From Erodium maritimum (Eukaryota; Streptophyta; Magnoliopsida; Geraniales; Geraniaceae): DNA of 64,000 nt. Every line of letters starts with the position of its first letter. Within the stretch, counting starts at the first letter, position 1. The notes beneath the pieces were generated by a model. It made no database searches, had not been told where the DNA came from, and saw nothing but the letters and a program-made list of their open reading frames with translations. The position numbers and the translations under genes were made by a program. Positions 33,991 through 45,362 of this stretch are shown in pieces. The DNA is taken from contig OY997590.1 in assembly GCA_963921825.1 (NCBI GenBank), positions 36,597,039 to 36,661,038 of the forward strand, in the 5' to 3' direction.

Positions 33991-34740
33991 TGAAGATGTT
34001 ACCTGTGAAGAAAACGGCAATAGGTTTTTGTTCATATAGGTGGATTCAACGATTTTAGGGTTATAAAATAATGAGAAGAATCAGTCAAACTTATCCTTGG
34101 CAGAACCGATGGTGGCATAAACGATGAATCCTTGAGGTGGCAGATTCGGTGTATGTGAAAAGGGTAGAATCGTCAATCATCGTAAACATTACATTATACA
34201 TAAAGTAAATTATCAAAAAAATTGGGTTGAATGTTGAGAACAAAATCAAACAACCCAGGTTCAAAGCCGAGTACAACGATTAACAAACAAAAGTACATGG
34301 AACTGATTTAGTTGTGGTTCATAACTTCAAGCATTGTGAACATAAGAGATTTGTGGTTTGCCTCCGCGAGCGTGGTCCAATCAGATGTGTCCAAAAAACA
34401 GCTTCGGTGTATTACCTCATCAAGGATTTGAGTCACTTAATAAGCCAGGGTTTTATGCGCTCGAACATACCACGCCGGCGGGCTTGTCACTCGATCTTGT
34501 AGAGTCGTTGTGGTGGACCCACACCATCTTGTGAAACACCACTTTTGTTGTCGGATGCCATTGCTTTGGATAATTGCTTGAATACTAAAGAACATGATGA
34601 CATATGGTTTTGTTTGATTGCTTTTTATAAATGAAAATTTGTGGCGGTTGAGTGTTGGTGTAGGAAATCGAATCGGCCTCTAAGATGCATAGGGAAGGGG
34701 CAAGGTCCATAACAAAAATAGACATATTATTGTACGAAAT
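33991..34740. other. Inter-ORF sequence of the PIF/Harbinger region
   Basis: Short frames only. Minus-strand text such as 'DTSDWTTLAEANHKSLMF' near 34340-34390 could be further ORF1 sequence. I could not locate terminal inverted repeats here. Confidence 0.35.
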
Positions 34741-36010
34741 TTAAAACTTTCCAACATACAGGCACATGTAACGGAAACGCAACAAAACGATTCCGAAAAA
34801 ATACAGTACAAAGATACGAAATATAAATAAAGTATGCGTATACGCGTTGTCGGCATCCAAAACTGCCTCCAACCAAAACATAGTCCAAATGTGTTCAATA
34901 AGATCTGCTTTGAGTTGGTGGTGGACAACTCGATCCTCGATGTGTTTAATGTGGGTTTGGATGACATCGTAACCGGGTAGTGGCCCTTGGTGGACGGGTA
35001 GGATTGGATCTTCAGCCTCAAGTCGTTCAATATCTCCCTGGTACATATCACGTTCATCATCTACAATCATGTTATGTATTATAATGCATGCCCTCATTAT
35101 CATAACCAATTTCCAATCATCCCAACGTTTAGTCGGCCTACTGATGATATGAAATCGAGCTTGGAGAACCCTGAATGCCCTTTCCACATCCTTCCTTACG
35201 GCCTACTGTTTCTTTGTGTATAACACGTGCTTCGTAAGTTGTGGTGTCGGGATGGACTTCATAAAAGTTTCCCACGCCGGATATATTCTGTTTGGTTAAG
35301 TATATGGATAGTGGTAATACGTATCATTTACCTCAAACACGACATCGGGCTTCTCACCTCGTTGTACATGAGCAAATAATGATGTTTGGTTCAACATATT
35401 AATGTCGTTATTCGATATTGACATACCAAAATATACGTGCCAAAACCAGTTGTCTGTCTCCGCCACTGCTTCAGGAATGAATGTAGGTCTACAATGATCG
35501 CCCCGCTCGTGAACAACTTGAAGAGCTTTTGGAAAATTCTTCCACACCCAATGCATACAATTAAGGCTGCCGATACAACCTGGGAAATCATGCATTTCAT
35601 TCACACGCGTAAAGTAAGAAATATTATTACCATTGAGCTTCCTTAGAAAGGTATCACCAAATACGTTTATTACGGCGAAACAAAACCGATGCATGCCTTC
35701 GAGGGTCGTTTTTTTCGTCATTTTCAAATACTCGTCCAGACTGTCGGCCGATGAACCGTAGCAGCGCATCTGTATAGCGGCCGAGGACTTTTGAGTCGTT
35801 GCAAACCCGACCCAACTACTAAAATCATCTCTTTGGGTAAAGACACGCCCCCTATAAGTTTCAAGAATTTTTTTTGCGTCGTACGGAAACACCGACGAAA
35901 CATTTTTTTCATCGTACAACGGATTCTGTATGAATTAGTGGACATAAGTCAGTCATGAGCATCGTTGTAGTCTCTCAAAAAGTAATTCTTTTTGTGCTTC
36001 ACCCGCACGG
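34741..36010 (-). pseudogene. PIF/Harbinger DDE transposase (DDE_Tnp_4 type), decayed
   Basis: The N-terminal region (about 35990-35830) has 'KNYFLRDYNDAHD' and 'FRRCFRTT'. The core (35296-35919) has 'GMHRFCFAVINVFGDTFLRK', 'DFPGCIGSLNCMHWVWKNFP', 'HERGDHCRPTFIPEAVAETD' and 'FGMSISNNDINMLNQTSLFA'. The C-terminal part (34741-35187) starts with 'MERAFRVLQARFHIISRPTK' and 'MRACIIIHNMIVDDERDMYQ'. This is the plant PIF/Harbinger transposase, which cuts and pastes the element at TTA-type sites. The usual GSIDCMHW carries the first catalytic Asp; here it is Asn (SLNCMHW). Frame changes separate the parts. Inactive. Confidence 0.9.
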
Positions 36011-36044
36011 GGTTCGTCATCCGTTTCTCAATGCCACCTTGAGA

Positions 36045-37453
36045 TTTAACTCTCAAAATGGGTACGACAAGGGTACCGACCATCAAGTAGTATTCGGGGT
36101 TTAGTTCGAGTTATCGTATCGAAGAGAGCAATCAGAGAAACATTTTAATTAATTAATTCGTTTCTCAAGATAATCCTAAAATAATTATTGTTTTGTTTTG
36201 GAAAATAGTAATTCATTGCAATTAATAACCAAAGTAAATGAACCAAAGATTAAAAACACAATGTCACAAGTGGTTTGTAAACCAGAGGTTTAAGGTGATC
36301 TAGGACATTAGCGAGATTCAAATACGATGAACAACTTATCGGGATTCGGTCTATATTTGAAACTAATACTATTTTAAGAGCAACGAGAGTTCTCTTTCAC
36401 TAGTCCTAACCATCTCTCGATCGCATTAGAACCCTATCGTACTCTAACCACCTAATTATCTATAATCTATGAGTAGAAAGGTGCCAAACATTAAGGTTTA
36501 TGAATTCCTATAACTTTCGAGTTTTAGTCTTATAGTCATTGCACTCGTGTTAGTCTAACTATATTTTAGGCTTGATTTAAACCCAAGCTATTTAATTCCT
36601 ATTTCCTCATATAACCTCATTTCTAAATTGTTGGTTAACAAGATTAAAACATACATCACGTGATCAAGCTAATAAAGCATTACGAGCAGAATTAAATAAT
36701 CAATATCCTAGATACTAGTTTGACAAATGTACAATCGAAACACGTTAATTTAGTTCATCATATCATTCCACTAGTCCTAAATCAAAGGCGTTTTAGTTAT
36801 TGATATTGAAATAATAACAAAATATGAATATCATATCAATAATAACCATATTGAATGACAAATCTAATACAAATACACGTTAATGATGGAAACGATGAAT
36901 AACTTCGAATGTTGAACTCTTGTACTCCTCTCAATCTCAAAATCAATTTCATATGTCTCCAAAATAGTGTTTTTCTCACTGGAACTCGTGATCCCTTTCC
37001 TAATGCCTAATTTCCTATTTATACAACGATAAAAACTCAGGGCAATTGAGTAAAGATGACAGGAAAAATACTGTTATGCACGTCGTACGACCTTCAGTAC
37101 GTTGTAGGAAGTGGAGTATGTTTCCTACTCTAGTCATATGTCGTAATAAGTGGAGTACGTTTCCTACTCCAGTTCATACGCCGTATGCACTGGAGTACGT
37201 TCCTTACTCTGGTTCATACGTCGTATGAAACCTTGTACGGCCCCAGATCCGATTTCCATTGCTCTCTGTCTTATTTTTATGTCAAGCCAACTTTCACCAT
37301 ACGCCGTACAAGCCATACTCCAGCTCGTATGCCATATGAAAGGTGGTATGACCCCTTGTTTTTGTAATTTCTCCGTTTTTGCTCTGTTTTAAGTTCTTTT
37401 CCGCTCCAAACTCCTGGATTCTGTGGAAAGAGATCAATTGTACCAAAGTAAAG
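36045..37453. other. Unclassified repeat-like block with a palindrome-rich array
   Basis: AT-rich, no coding frames. It lies between the transposase N-terminal region and a further minus-strand ORF, so it probably belongs to an insertion in the PIF region. 37075-37345 is a degenerate array of tacgccgtatg / ggagtacgtttcctactc words whose units are near-palindromes. The element class was not determined; an LTR of a large retrotransposon is possible. Confidence 0.4.
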
Positions 37454-38105
37454 AAATACATATCAAAATACTGTTGGGTCTCGAGGTAGGGTTGGAGATG
37501 AAACAACTCGCAGCGGCAACTCAATGAAAACCAAGAGACGATTAAAACCATAAACAACTAACAAAGAATGGATTCACAAGAGAAAAATTCAGCACTAGTT
37601 CTTACCAAAACAAGAACACCGGGTAACGAATGATTGGCTTGAGTCTCCAAGACGCCTACGTATCCACATGGGAATCAAAGCCACGTAGCTCTTCTCTTTG
37701 AGGACTCAAGAACACAAAAATGGAGGTGGGAGCTTGCCAAACCCGAAATTGCAAGGGAAGGGAGAGAGAAGTTGTGTTTCCTATTCTTGTCCTGTGTTTG
37801 TTATGTTGAAAAAAGATGACTTAAACATAAAAAACACCATACTTGTCCAACTAAAGGCATGTGACAAGCATAGTGACAAGTAAGGTGTAAATAGGACAAA
37901 GTATGGCAAGACAAGATTGGGTTAGGTGGTGAATCACCAACACCTTAATCCTTGTCTTGCTTACTTAGTACTAATTAATCAAGACTTGATTAATTAGTTC
38001 CATGGGCCTTGGTTGCATTGGCCTTTCATGGGCCTCTTGGAACATGGCCCGTGGCCATTTCCAACGAGGTCCCGTGATTTTCTCATCGCTTCCAAGCCTT
38101 CCATA
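37454..38105. other. Unclassified repeat DNA starting TGTTGGGTCTCGAG
   Basis: The start 'tgttgggtctcgaggtaggg' and the nearby 'cagcggcaac' are reminiscent of plant LTR or LTR-like termini. No coding frame, PBS or matching second copy was seen in the window. It leads directly into the inverted-repeat structure at 38106. Confidence 0.35.
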
Positions 38106-39102
38106 CCGGAAATGTCCAACATTATCCGATGCGATCAATCCCAAGACTCCAAGCCTTGTCTCGATCCGTAAAGTCCTATTCACTTACGGGCACATGACCC
38201 AAAACCCAGTTTTGGTCATGTCCCGAGACAACTCCCTTTTGGCCATTCTCCATAAATGTGTCAATGAGTTTCAGGCTCTTTATGGCTTACGTTCTATTAG
38301 TCATTGGAATGGGATTCCGGAGTCTGATCATAGATATCATGTGGGACATGATATTGGACGACCCGACATGAATATGTGCCATAAATCAAGTCATGAACAT
38401 ATTCATTGTCGTAGCTTGTCATGTATCCTTAGACCAAGGAGTCTTTGTGATCGCTATGTAGTCAACAACTGAGTTTGACCTGAGCCTAACGTTGTCCGTA
38501 ACATGGCTTCATAACAGCCAGGATTGGCTTGGGGATGGGCTACATGAGTGACACGAAAGACGGCTAAGGGATTTATCCCTCATACTGAGGTATGAGAAAG
38601 ATATCGATTCTCGGCCGCTTGATCGAGAGTGACTGAAAGAATAGCATGGCCATGCACATGATACTGGGTATCATATATTCAGTCATCTCACATATCAAGG
38701 AACAGTGATTGAGAATAATAAGGATGACGGCTCTATGCCTTATCTCAATCAGGATATCGGAGATAAAAGGATAATGATAGGGACGACGGAAAGGTTAGAA
38801 TCGACAAGGTCGATTCGTTATGCAGTGTCAGGCAATACTAAAGTCTCGTTAGTTGCCACTTAAATAGGATCAAGTAAAATGGGATTTTACGTTGATCTAT
38901 TGACATTCATAAACCTAAGGGTCACACCGGAGTATGAAACTCATTGACACATTTATGGAGAATGGCCAAAAGGGAGTTGTCTCGGGACATGACCAAAACG
39001 GGGTTTTGGGTCATGTGCCCGTAAGTGAATAGGACTTTACGGATCGAGACAAGGCTTGGAGTCTTGGGATTGGTCGCGTCGGATAATGTTGGACATTTCC
39101 GG
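38106..39102. repeat. Inverted repeat: two 168-bp arms around a 661-bp spacer
   Basis: 38106-38273 (ccggaaatgtccaacatt ... gagtttca) and 38935-39102 are reverse complements over 168 bp with about three differences. The spacer has no protein-like frame and no internal repeat. The arms begin and end sharply. The high similarity implies a recent origin or gene conversion. It could be a foldback element or a rearranged terminal repeat of a larger element. Confidence 0.85.
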
Positions 39103-39177
39103 TTGAATTACGGGCACTAAGACTATTAAATACACCATCCCAGAACTAAAAAGGTCAAGAATGTAGGCTAAAAACAT

Positions 39178-39396
39178 CTAGAATAGATGCATTCTACGTT
39201 CACATATTTCAACTTCCATAATCGTAGCCCGTAAGGACTGGAACATCTTCTTCTCCGCCTCAGGTGTCCTCTGCCGCAACGTTGCATAGTCGATTTCTCC
39301 CTCATCATACTCGTCACCACTCGAAGAGTGCGTGACCAAACAAAAAAATAAAACTATCTTCAGAGAACAACAAAGCAATTGATTGTAGGAATGCAT
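39178..39396 (-). pseudogene. Unrecognised ORF, possibly the 5' part of the PIF/Harbinger gene
   Basis: The ATG at 39394-39396 opens a 72-residue frame: a hydrophobic start (MHSYNQLLCCSLKIVLFFCL) then a charged segment 'SSSGDEYDEGEIDYATLRQR' and 'TPEAEKKMFQSLRATIMEVE'. The acidic start followed by a helix resembles N-terminal regions of PIF transposases, but I do not recognise it firmly. It lies upstream, on the same strand, of the transposase at 34741-36010, from which repeat DNA separates it. An upstream TATA box supports transcription in this direction. Confidence 0.35.
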
Positions 39397-39409
39397 TGAA
39401 CTAAAAAGG

Positions 39410-39417
39410 TATTTATA
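39410..39417 (-). promoter_or_regulatory. TATA-box candidate for the minus-strand ORF
   Basis: The minus strand reads CCTATAAATACC, a strong plant-type TATA box about 15 bp upstream of the first ATG of the ORF at 39178-39396. The short gap means the true start codon may lie further in, or that the match is incidental. Confidence 0.35.
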
Positions 39418-39539
39418 GGAAAAATTTGTATCCGGTTTGAAAAAAAAGAAATCCTCAACCCTAATCGGTTGAGTCAACAACACATGACTGAATCTCCTTA
39501 CCAAAATCGTCCACATGTCTCTCGTTAAGTGAATCAATC

Positions 39540-40385
39540 AAAGTCATCTCTGTGAAAACAAATATGCCCACAGTTTGTAGAATCATAGACCGCTTAAAGC
39601 TGGTTCTTCGATTCGATGTTGAATTGGATCAGAATTTAACGATTTGACAAAAAAAAAATAGTTGTTTAGCTAAATTCAACCCTCTGTGGAATGTCATAGA
39701 CAAAAATTACATGTTTTAGACCTTGGGCTAATTTGGGCTTGCATTGGTATGAGATTGGTCGAAAAATGGAGTAGATCAGGTCCTCTTCATCCTTATTTTT
39801 TTTTCATCTGGTAGAGTATGCGGGTCTTCTTTTTTCGTTTGATCACTCCAATCCTAAACGAGGGTATTTAAACAAAAAGTGAAGTTGGATATTACGTGTG
39901 CAATTCTGCTATTGTACCTAAAATTAATATATCTTTAACATACGACCATATTTCATTCATTTCATTAGATAGTTTCAGAAAAGTGAAGATGGATATTACA
40001 GGTAAGAATCGGTTCATCATCTTTATGAAAAATGTTGACCAAATAACAATCAAGTCCCATTAACATGCATGCATATATTGCATAGTATAGACATGACTTC
40101 TCCCTAACTAGACATTATCACTACATCGTAACGTCCCATTAAGGCATGCCTTAAATGTTACTCAATTTCAAAGTCTTTGAAACTTGCCTAATTTCAACTT
40201 TCAAAATGGAAGCTGACTTGGAAAATAATGCTCCAAAAAACTTCAACCATTTAGTCATGGGCCCATGGTAAAAGTACTATGAAATTACTTAAACTTGATT
40301 TTTTCTAATGTAAAGTTTGGCTTCCAACTTTCATCTGATAAGTTGTATAAATGAGCTCGATGATCATGTATACTTTTTTTATTTT
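39540..40385. other. AT-rich spacer before Copia-2, no gene seen
   Basis: AT-rich with short random frames. A segment at 39755-39775 ('atggagtagatcaggtcc') is a weak reverse-complement match to 33391-33402, too short to be called a terminal inverted repeat. It ends at the Copia-2 target duplication CGTTT (40386-40390). Confidence 0.5.
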
Positions 40386-40390
40386 CGTTT

Positions 40391-40761
40391 TGTAAGATTT
40401 ATATCTCCTTTGATATATCATAAGGTTTGTGATCAATAAATTTTGGTCTAATGTCATGTCATAAGTGATGATTCATCACACCTCTTGAATGTAACTGTTG
40501 ATGGAAGTTACATGGAAGAGATATAAATTGATAAGTTGATTGGTCCCCAAGTCCACCACATAATTTCATTCACGAAGTCTCATACACCATCAGATAGAGA
40601 GAGAAATAGTGGGAGGACGTGGAAGACCAAAATCATCAAAGGATGTTCATGAAATCATCAAGTCTTCAAATCAAAAGAAATTAGCAATGGCTTGAGGCAA
40701 GTGATCCTATTTCCGCAATTCAAGTTTTAACATGTTTAGAAATCATGTTGTAATACTTACA
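40391..40761 (+). repeat. Copia-2 5' LTR
   Basis: TGTAAGATTT...AATACTTACA, 371 bp, followed by the primer binding site TGGTATCAGAGC at 40764-40775 (initiator-Met tRNA complement). Confidence 0.96.
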
Positions 40762-41259
40762 GTTGGTATCAGAGCATGTTTACATCTCTGCTTTGCTTTG
40801 GGTGCATTTTCTCTCTCCGTTTTTTTGGTTGTTGTGCCCAAATATGTGCTTAATTAATTTTTCTGAATTAATATATCAATGGGTAATTTCGATACGAACG
40901 TTTTGATATATTATGGGCGAAAAACGGAGGCTTGGTTGATGAGTTATGGTCAAACCCGTTCTAGGTTGTTTTCGGGTCGCATGACCCGTTTCCAGACCCG
41001 GCTAGAGGTTGGGGATGGAGGCTGCGACGTCGTTTTTACGTTTTGGCATATTAAAAAAAAATGTGCCGATGGGATTAAAACCCAGGCGCTGACATGTAAC
41101 TCAACACATAACTTCCACTGGGATGCTTACTCTCTGTTGGGAGAGTGGAATATCAAATGGTTTTATCACTTATTTGGGTCATGGACCGAGCTGGGCCGCC
41201 CCTTTGGGCTGTTGTTCTGGGCCTATTTTTGATTTGAAATAAAAAATTTGAGTGATTTA

Positions 41260-41327
41260 ATCCGGGGGATTTGAACCCACGCGCTCTGCCCAGGGCCAGA
41301 CTGGGCCTTACCATTGAGCTGTGAAAG
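41260..41327 (-). other. tRNA-like segment with Pol III A and B boxes, inside the Copia-2 leader
   Basis: On the minus strand, AGCTCAATGGTAAG (41320-41307) resembles a Pol III A box and GGTTCAAATCC (41277-41267) is an exact B box (GGTTCRANYCC). Their spacing is tRNA-like. No acceptor stem pairs, so it is not a functional tRNA; a tRNA-derived SINE head captured in the leader is the simplest reading. A second B-box-like word, the reverse complement of 'gggattaaaaccc', lies near 41072. Confidence 0.45.
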
Positions 41328-41713
41328 CTTTGTTGTTAAGTGATCAACTGATATGTATTATTATTTCAGTGGAAATGTTGAGCTGATTTTTCAGCCGAAA
41401 AATTACCATGTATTTGGTGTTTAATCATCCATCTTTGATTTATGTATGTTTATATTGTTTGTTTAAAGAGTAGCCACAACATCTTTAAATTAACAATGTA
41501 TATATATGAAAATAAATCATTAAAGTTGTGATTAATTATATCGGATTTAATCGTATCGATCCCACAGGATATTCCATTAAACTCTATATAATTGATCAGA
41601 ATAAAATATCAAAAATATATTTCCTAATCTACCCACAGGAATTAGGAAAAGGAACATAATTTTGATAATTTTATTGGTTGTTATGTTTGAATGTTCTATT
41701 TGCGTATAACTTT

Positions 41714-44700
41714 TGTAATAACCACTCCCGGTCAACGCCAGTCAAATCTGCAAAAAAAAAAACAGGAAAATTTAAAAAAATTTAGCAGACACTTGATTGA
41801 ACTTAAATTTGACCCCGAGGGTCATACCGGACTTAAGTTGACCCCGATATCGACCAAAGTGAGTTCCGGGGGACTCAGGGACTACTTTTTGATCAATTGG
41901 GGAAATGTTGACTTTTCGCTGGAAAAGTCAACCGAGCGACGTTTTGGTCCATTCGAGGACCATTTTGGATCCAAAAAGCTTAGCCGTCGTCGCAGCGGTC
42001 TTAGTTGAGTCGTTTCCTTGTAGCCCGTGAAGTTTCGTAATTTCTTGGAAAAAGTGCCCGTTCGGGGCACGAAACGTCCGAATTTCGCGAATCTGATTGG
42101 AAAATATCTAAGAGATATTTACCAAAAGGTGTGGGACCCACCTTGCCACTTGTCCAACAAGTGGTGGTGTTAGGTTTTGGGGGGAAAATGAGATGTGAGG
42201 GCTTATAGGGGTTCGGCCAACACAAAAAGAAAAGGAAAAAAAATAGAAAAAAGAAGAAAAAGGTTTTGAGAGAGAAGGAGAAGGAGAAGAAGAGAGAAAA
42301 GGGAGAAAGCTAGGGTTTGGAGGCACTATTCACGTCATCTAACCCTTGGATCGTCTCAAAGTTCGAAGAATCAAACTCCCCTCGTCTCCCTCTACGGTAA
42401 TCACCAAACCGATCTTCGTTTTGTAAATTTCTAAAATTAGGTTTTGGTTTAAAACTATTAGTTTAGGGTTGTATTGAGGTTGGGGGAGTGTTGGAGACGT
42501 TTGGAGGTGAAGGAGGACGTTTTCCGGTGACCGGGAGCTCGGGGGGAGCTCCGGCCACCATAGGGGGTGGCCGGCCACCATGTGGGGTGGCTGGCCGGAG
42601 CTAGGGCCGGCCACCACCATGGTGGGCCGGGCCCACTTGAACCCTAGGACCCACGGCCAAGGTGGGCCGGGTGGGGCCCACTTGCTCGGGTGCTCGGCTT
42701 TTGTGTTCGGGTGGTTTAGAATGTTCCCCGGACCATTTATCCATAACCGAATCGAAATTTGGAATTAAATTGGAAAAGTTGTAGTTATCGGGTTTAGAAA
42801 CTTTAAACGTTAATTATTTGACTCGGAAGTCGGAATTCGATTCCGTCGAATGCCTAGGAACCCTTGAATTATTCTAAGACCGTAGAAACGAAAACGGGAA
42901 TTTTTGGAGCCCCGGAAGGGCGTTCCAAAACCCGGGCAGATTCGCCATGTCGGGCGAATCGGGCTTTTCCGGGTCCAATATCGACAATGTCGAGTAATTG
43001 GGGAGTTTGGGAGTGATCGACATTGTCGGGGTTACTTTTGGGCGTCGGGTTTATTAAAATTCAGTTTATACCTGCAAGCTTAAAAGAGTTTAAAATTGTG
43101 TTCTTGTTAGATCGTGCTGCAGACCGAGGAAAGGGAAAGCTAGGCGAGAGACCGAGATCACGCCGGAGCTTAATTGTGCGCTTTTGGAGAAAGCATACGA
43201 GGTAGGGAAAAGTAGCCGGATCTCGGCCCTGACTAGGGAAAGTTAACAGTAGAAATGCATGTGACACTGAGGTGTCGTGGGTTAAGTAGGGTTATTGAAT
43301 CTTAGAACGGTAGGCGACACCGGGTAGTGTCGTATGATTCAGGAACATATCGAACATTAGAATTGCATGTGACACTTAGTAGTGTCGTAGGAGCAGAGAA
43401 CTTATCGATGTTAGAATTACTGGAGGCATATGACCACGCCCGGAGGTTGATTGTGAACTTATCGAGATTAGGAGTACTAGAGGCATATGACCATGCCCGG
43501 AGGATGATTGTGAAACTGTTGATATTAGAACTGCTAGAGGCATTGGTTATGCCCAGAGGTTGATTGTGTAATTCGTGTCTTGGGTGACCATGAGAGCCCG
43601 TACTTTACTGTTGTGTCTTGGGTGGCCATGAGAGCCCGTACTTTACTGTTGTGTCTTGGGTGGCCATGAGTGCCCGTGGGGTTGTCGAGCCCGTGAGTTA
43701 CTGTTGGTATGTCTTGGGAGGCCATGAGTGCCCGTGGGGTTGTTGAGCCCGTGAGTTACTGCTGGTGTGTCTTGGGTGGCCGTGAGTGCCCGTGGGGTTG
43801 TTGAGCCCGTGAGTTACTGTTGGTGTGTCTTGGGAGGCCATGAGAGCCCATGTTTTACTGTTGGTGTCTTGGGTGGCCATGAGAGCCCGTGTTTTACTGT
43901 TGGTATGTCTTGGGAGGTCGTGAGTGCCCATGGGGTTGTTGAGCCCGTGAGTTACGGTTGGTGTGTCTTGGGAGGCCGTGAGTGCCCATGGGGTTGTTGA
44001 GCCCGTGAGTTACGGTTGGTGTGTCTTGGGAGGCCGTGAGTGCCCGTGGGGTTGTTGAGTCCGTGTTTTACTGTTGATGTGTCTTGGGTGGCCATGAGTG
44101 TCGTGGAGTGTTGAACTGGTGTTGTTGTTGTTTTTTGAGCTTTGGCTGTGATTGTAAATTGTGGTTACCTAAGGTTGGGGGCCCGCTTCATGAAACGGAG
44201 GTCCTCGAGCCCACGCTTCTGCATGTTCAGACGGGGTAGGGGGCCCGCCCGACAAGAAAGGGGTCCTGGCCGCGCGTGTGTGGTTTGGGGTTGTGAGTGT
44301 GACAGGTCGACCGCCTGATCCGACTTTGTGTCGAGGAAAATGCAACAGGTCGACCGCCTGGCCTGACTGGGATCGCTAAAGGGCGTGAGGGAGATTACTG
44401 AGCAGCTGGTATGCGATCCTTTGTGATCTTGTCTGGTATGCGATCCTTTGTGATCTTGTTTGGTGTGCGCTCCTTTGTGATCTTGGGTGTTGCGTGGTGG
44501 TCTTTTGAGTCCTTGGAAGAGGTCGTGATCATTGTGTTGGGTCTACATTACGAGTCCGAGTGTTGAGTCTGTTGAGGAAGGTAACGGGTTGTGTGTCAGT
44601 TGAGTTACTTGAGTTTGGGGATAGTAGTCCCCGGTGTTGAGTTGTTGTTGTTGTTACCGGCATTGTCTGCTAAGTATGCCGTAGTCAGTCTGTTATCCGT

Positions 44701-45003
44701 GGTGGTGAGCGAACGCTCACCCCTAGCTGCTTTTCCTACAGGTACCGGTCGCAGGTTGGACTAGGTGAGCTTCCGAAGCTTGAAGAGCTAGGAGCGGGAT
44801 TCTGGGTTTACTTTGAGTCTAGCGACGTGTACCTTGCTTTTTGTCCAATTGTTGGGACGTACCTTTAAATTGTAAATGTTTAAATGATTATTTTTGTTGA
44901 ACAAATGGTGATTTTAAAGTGATTTATGAAAAAGGTTTTCAACTGTTTTATTGTTTTAAACGTTCGCGTCCTGAGTTCGGTTTACTGAAATTGGGGCGTG
45001 ACA
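41714..45003 (+). mobile_element. Gypsy solo LTR inserted in Copia-2
   Basis: A 3290-bp LTR starts TGTAATAACCACTCCCGG and ends TTGGGGCGTGACA, flanked by the exact duplication ACTTT (41709-41713, 45004-45008). No primer site or coding DNA adjoins it, so LTR-LTR recombination removed the interior and one LTR. It is homologous along its length to the Gypsy-1 LTRs (7691, 19039). Its ~39/57-bp minisatellite spans about 43577-44130 (11 units) and the exact inverted repeat GGTGAGCG-AA-CGCTCACC lies at 44704-44721. Confidence 0.95.
43577..44130 (+). repeat. Minisatellite in the solo LTR
   Basis: About eleven units of two length classes: ~39 bp ('gtcttgggtggccatgagag' with 'cccgtgttttactgttg') and ~57 bp, which adds 'tggggttgttgagcccgtga'. 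The short class equals the long class minus an internal ~18 bp. Both classes recur in the nested LTR at 14840. Confidence 0.88.
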
Positions 45004-45362
45004 ACTTTAGCCCACAGGCAAGTTATATGTCGATAGATTTATTGTTGTATGAATGTTCTATTTGCATATGACTTTAGCCCACAGGCAAGTTGTATGTCGA
45101 TAGATGCATTTTGTATGCTTATGTTTGTAAAGCATGATAATTAGTCTCATTTATGTGTTTTTTACTATGCATGTAATATTTGTGGCATCAAACTCTTTGA
45201 ATAATAATGACCTCAAAGTAAAGTTTCCCATGCTGAATAGGGGAAAACTACTTCATCTAGAAAGAGAGGGTACTTATGTGTATATGCAATGTTTTGTTAC
45301 GTATGACTTTAGCCCACAGGCAAGTTGTACGTTGATAGATACGTTTTGTATGCATAAGGGGA
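45004..45362 (+). repeat. Copia-2 leader repeats
   Basis: A ~66-bp unit containing 'gactttagcccacaggcaag' and 'ttgtatgtcgatagatgc' occurs near 45003, 45069 and 45308. The solo LTR inserted inside the first unit: its left part, 'gaatgttctatttgcgtata', is at 41689-41708. Confidence 0.85.

Noticed and set aside
33391-39775. Terminal inverted repeats of the PIF/Harbinger element (ggtctactccat at 33391 and its inverse near 39765)
   Set aside because: The match is only about 11 of 13 bases, does not start with a typical PIF terminus and has no 3-bp TTA duplication.
41260-41327. A functional tRNA gene on the minus strand
   Set aside because: A and B boxes are present but acceptor and anticodon stems do not pair; only a tRNA-like fragment is supported.
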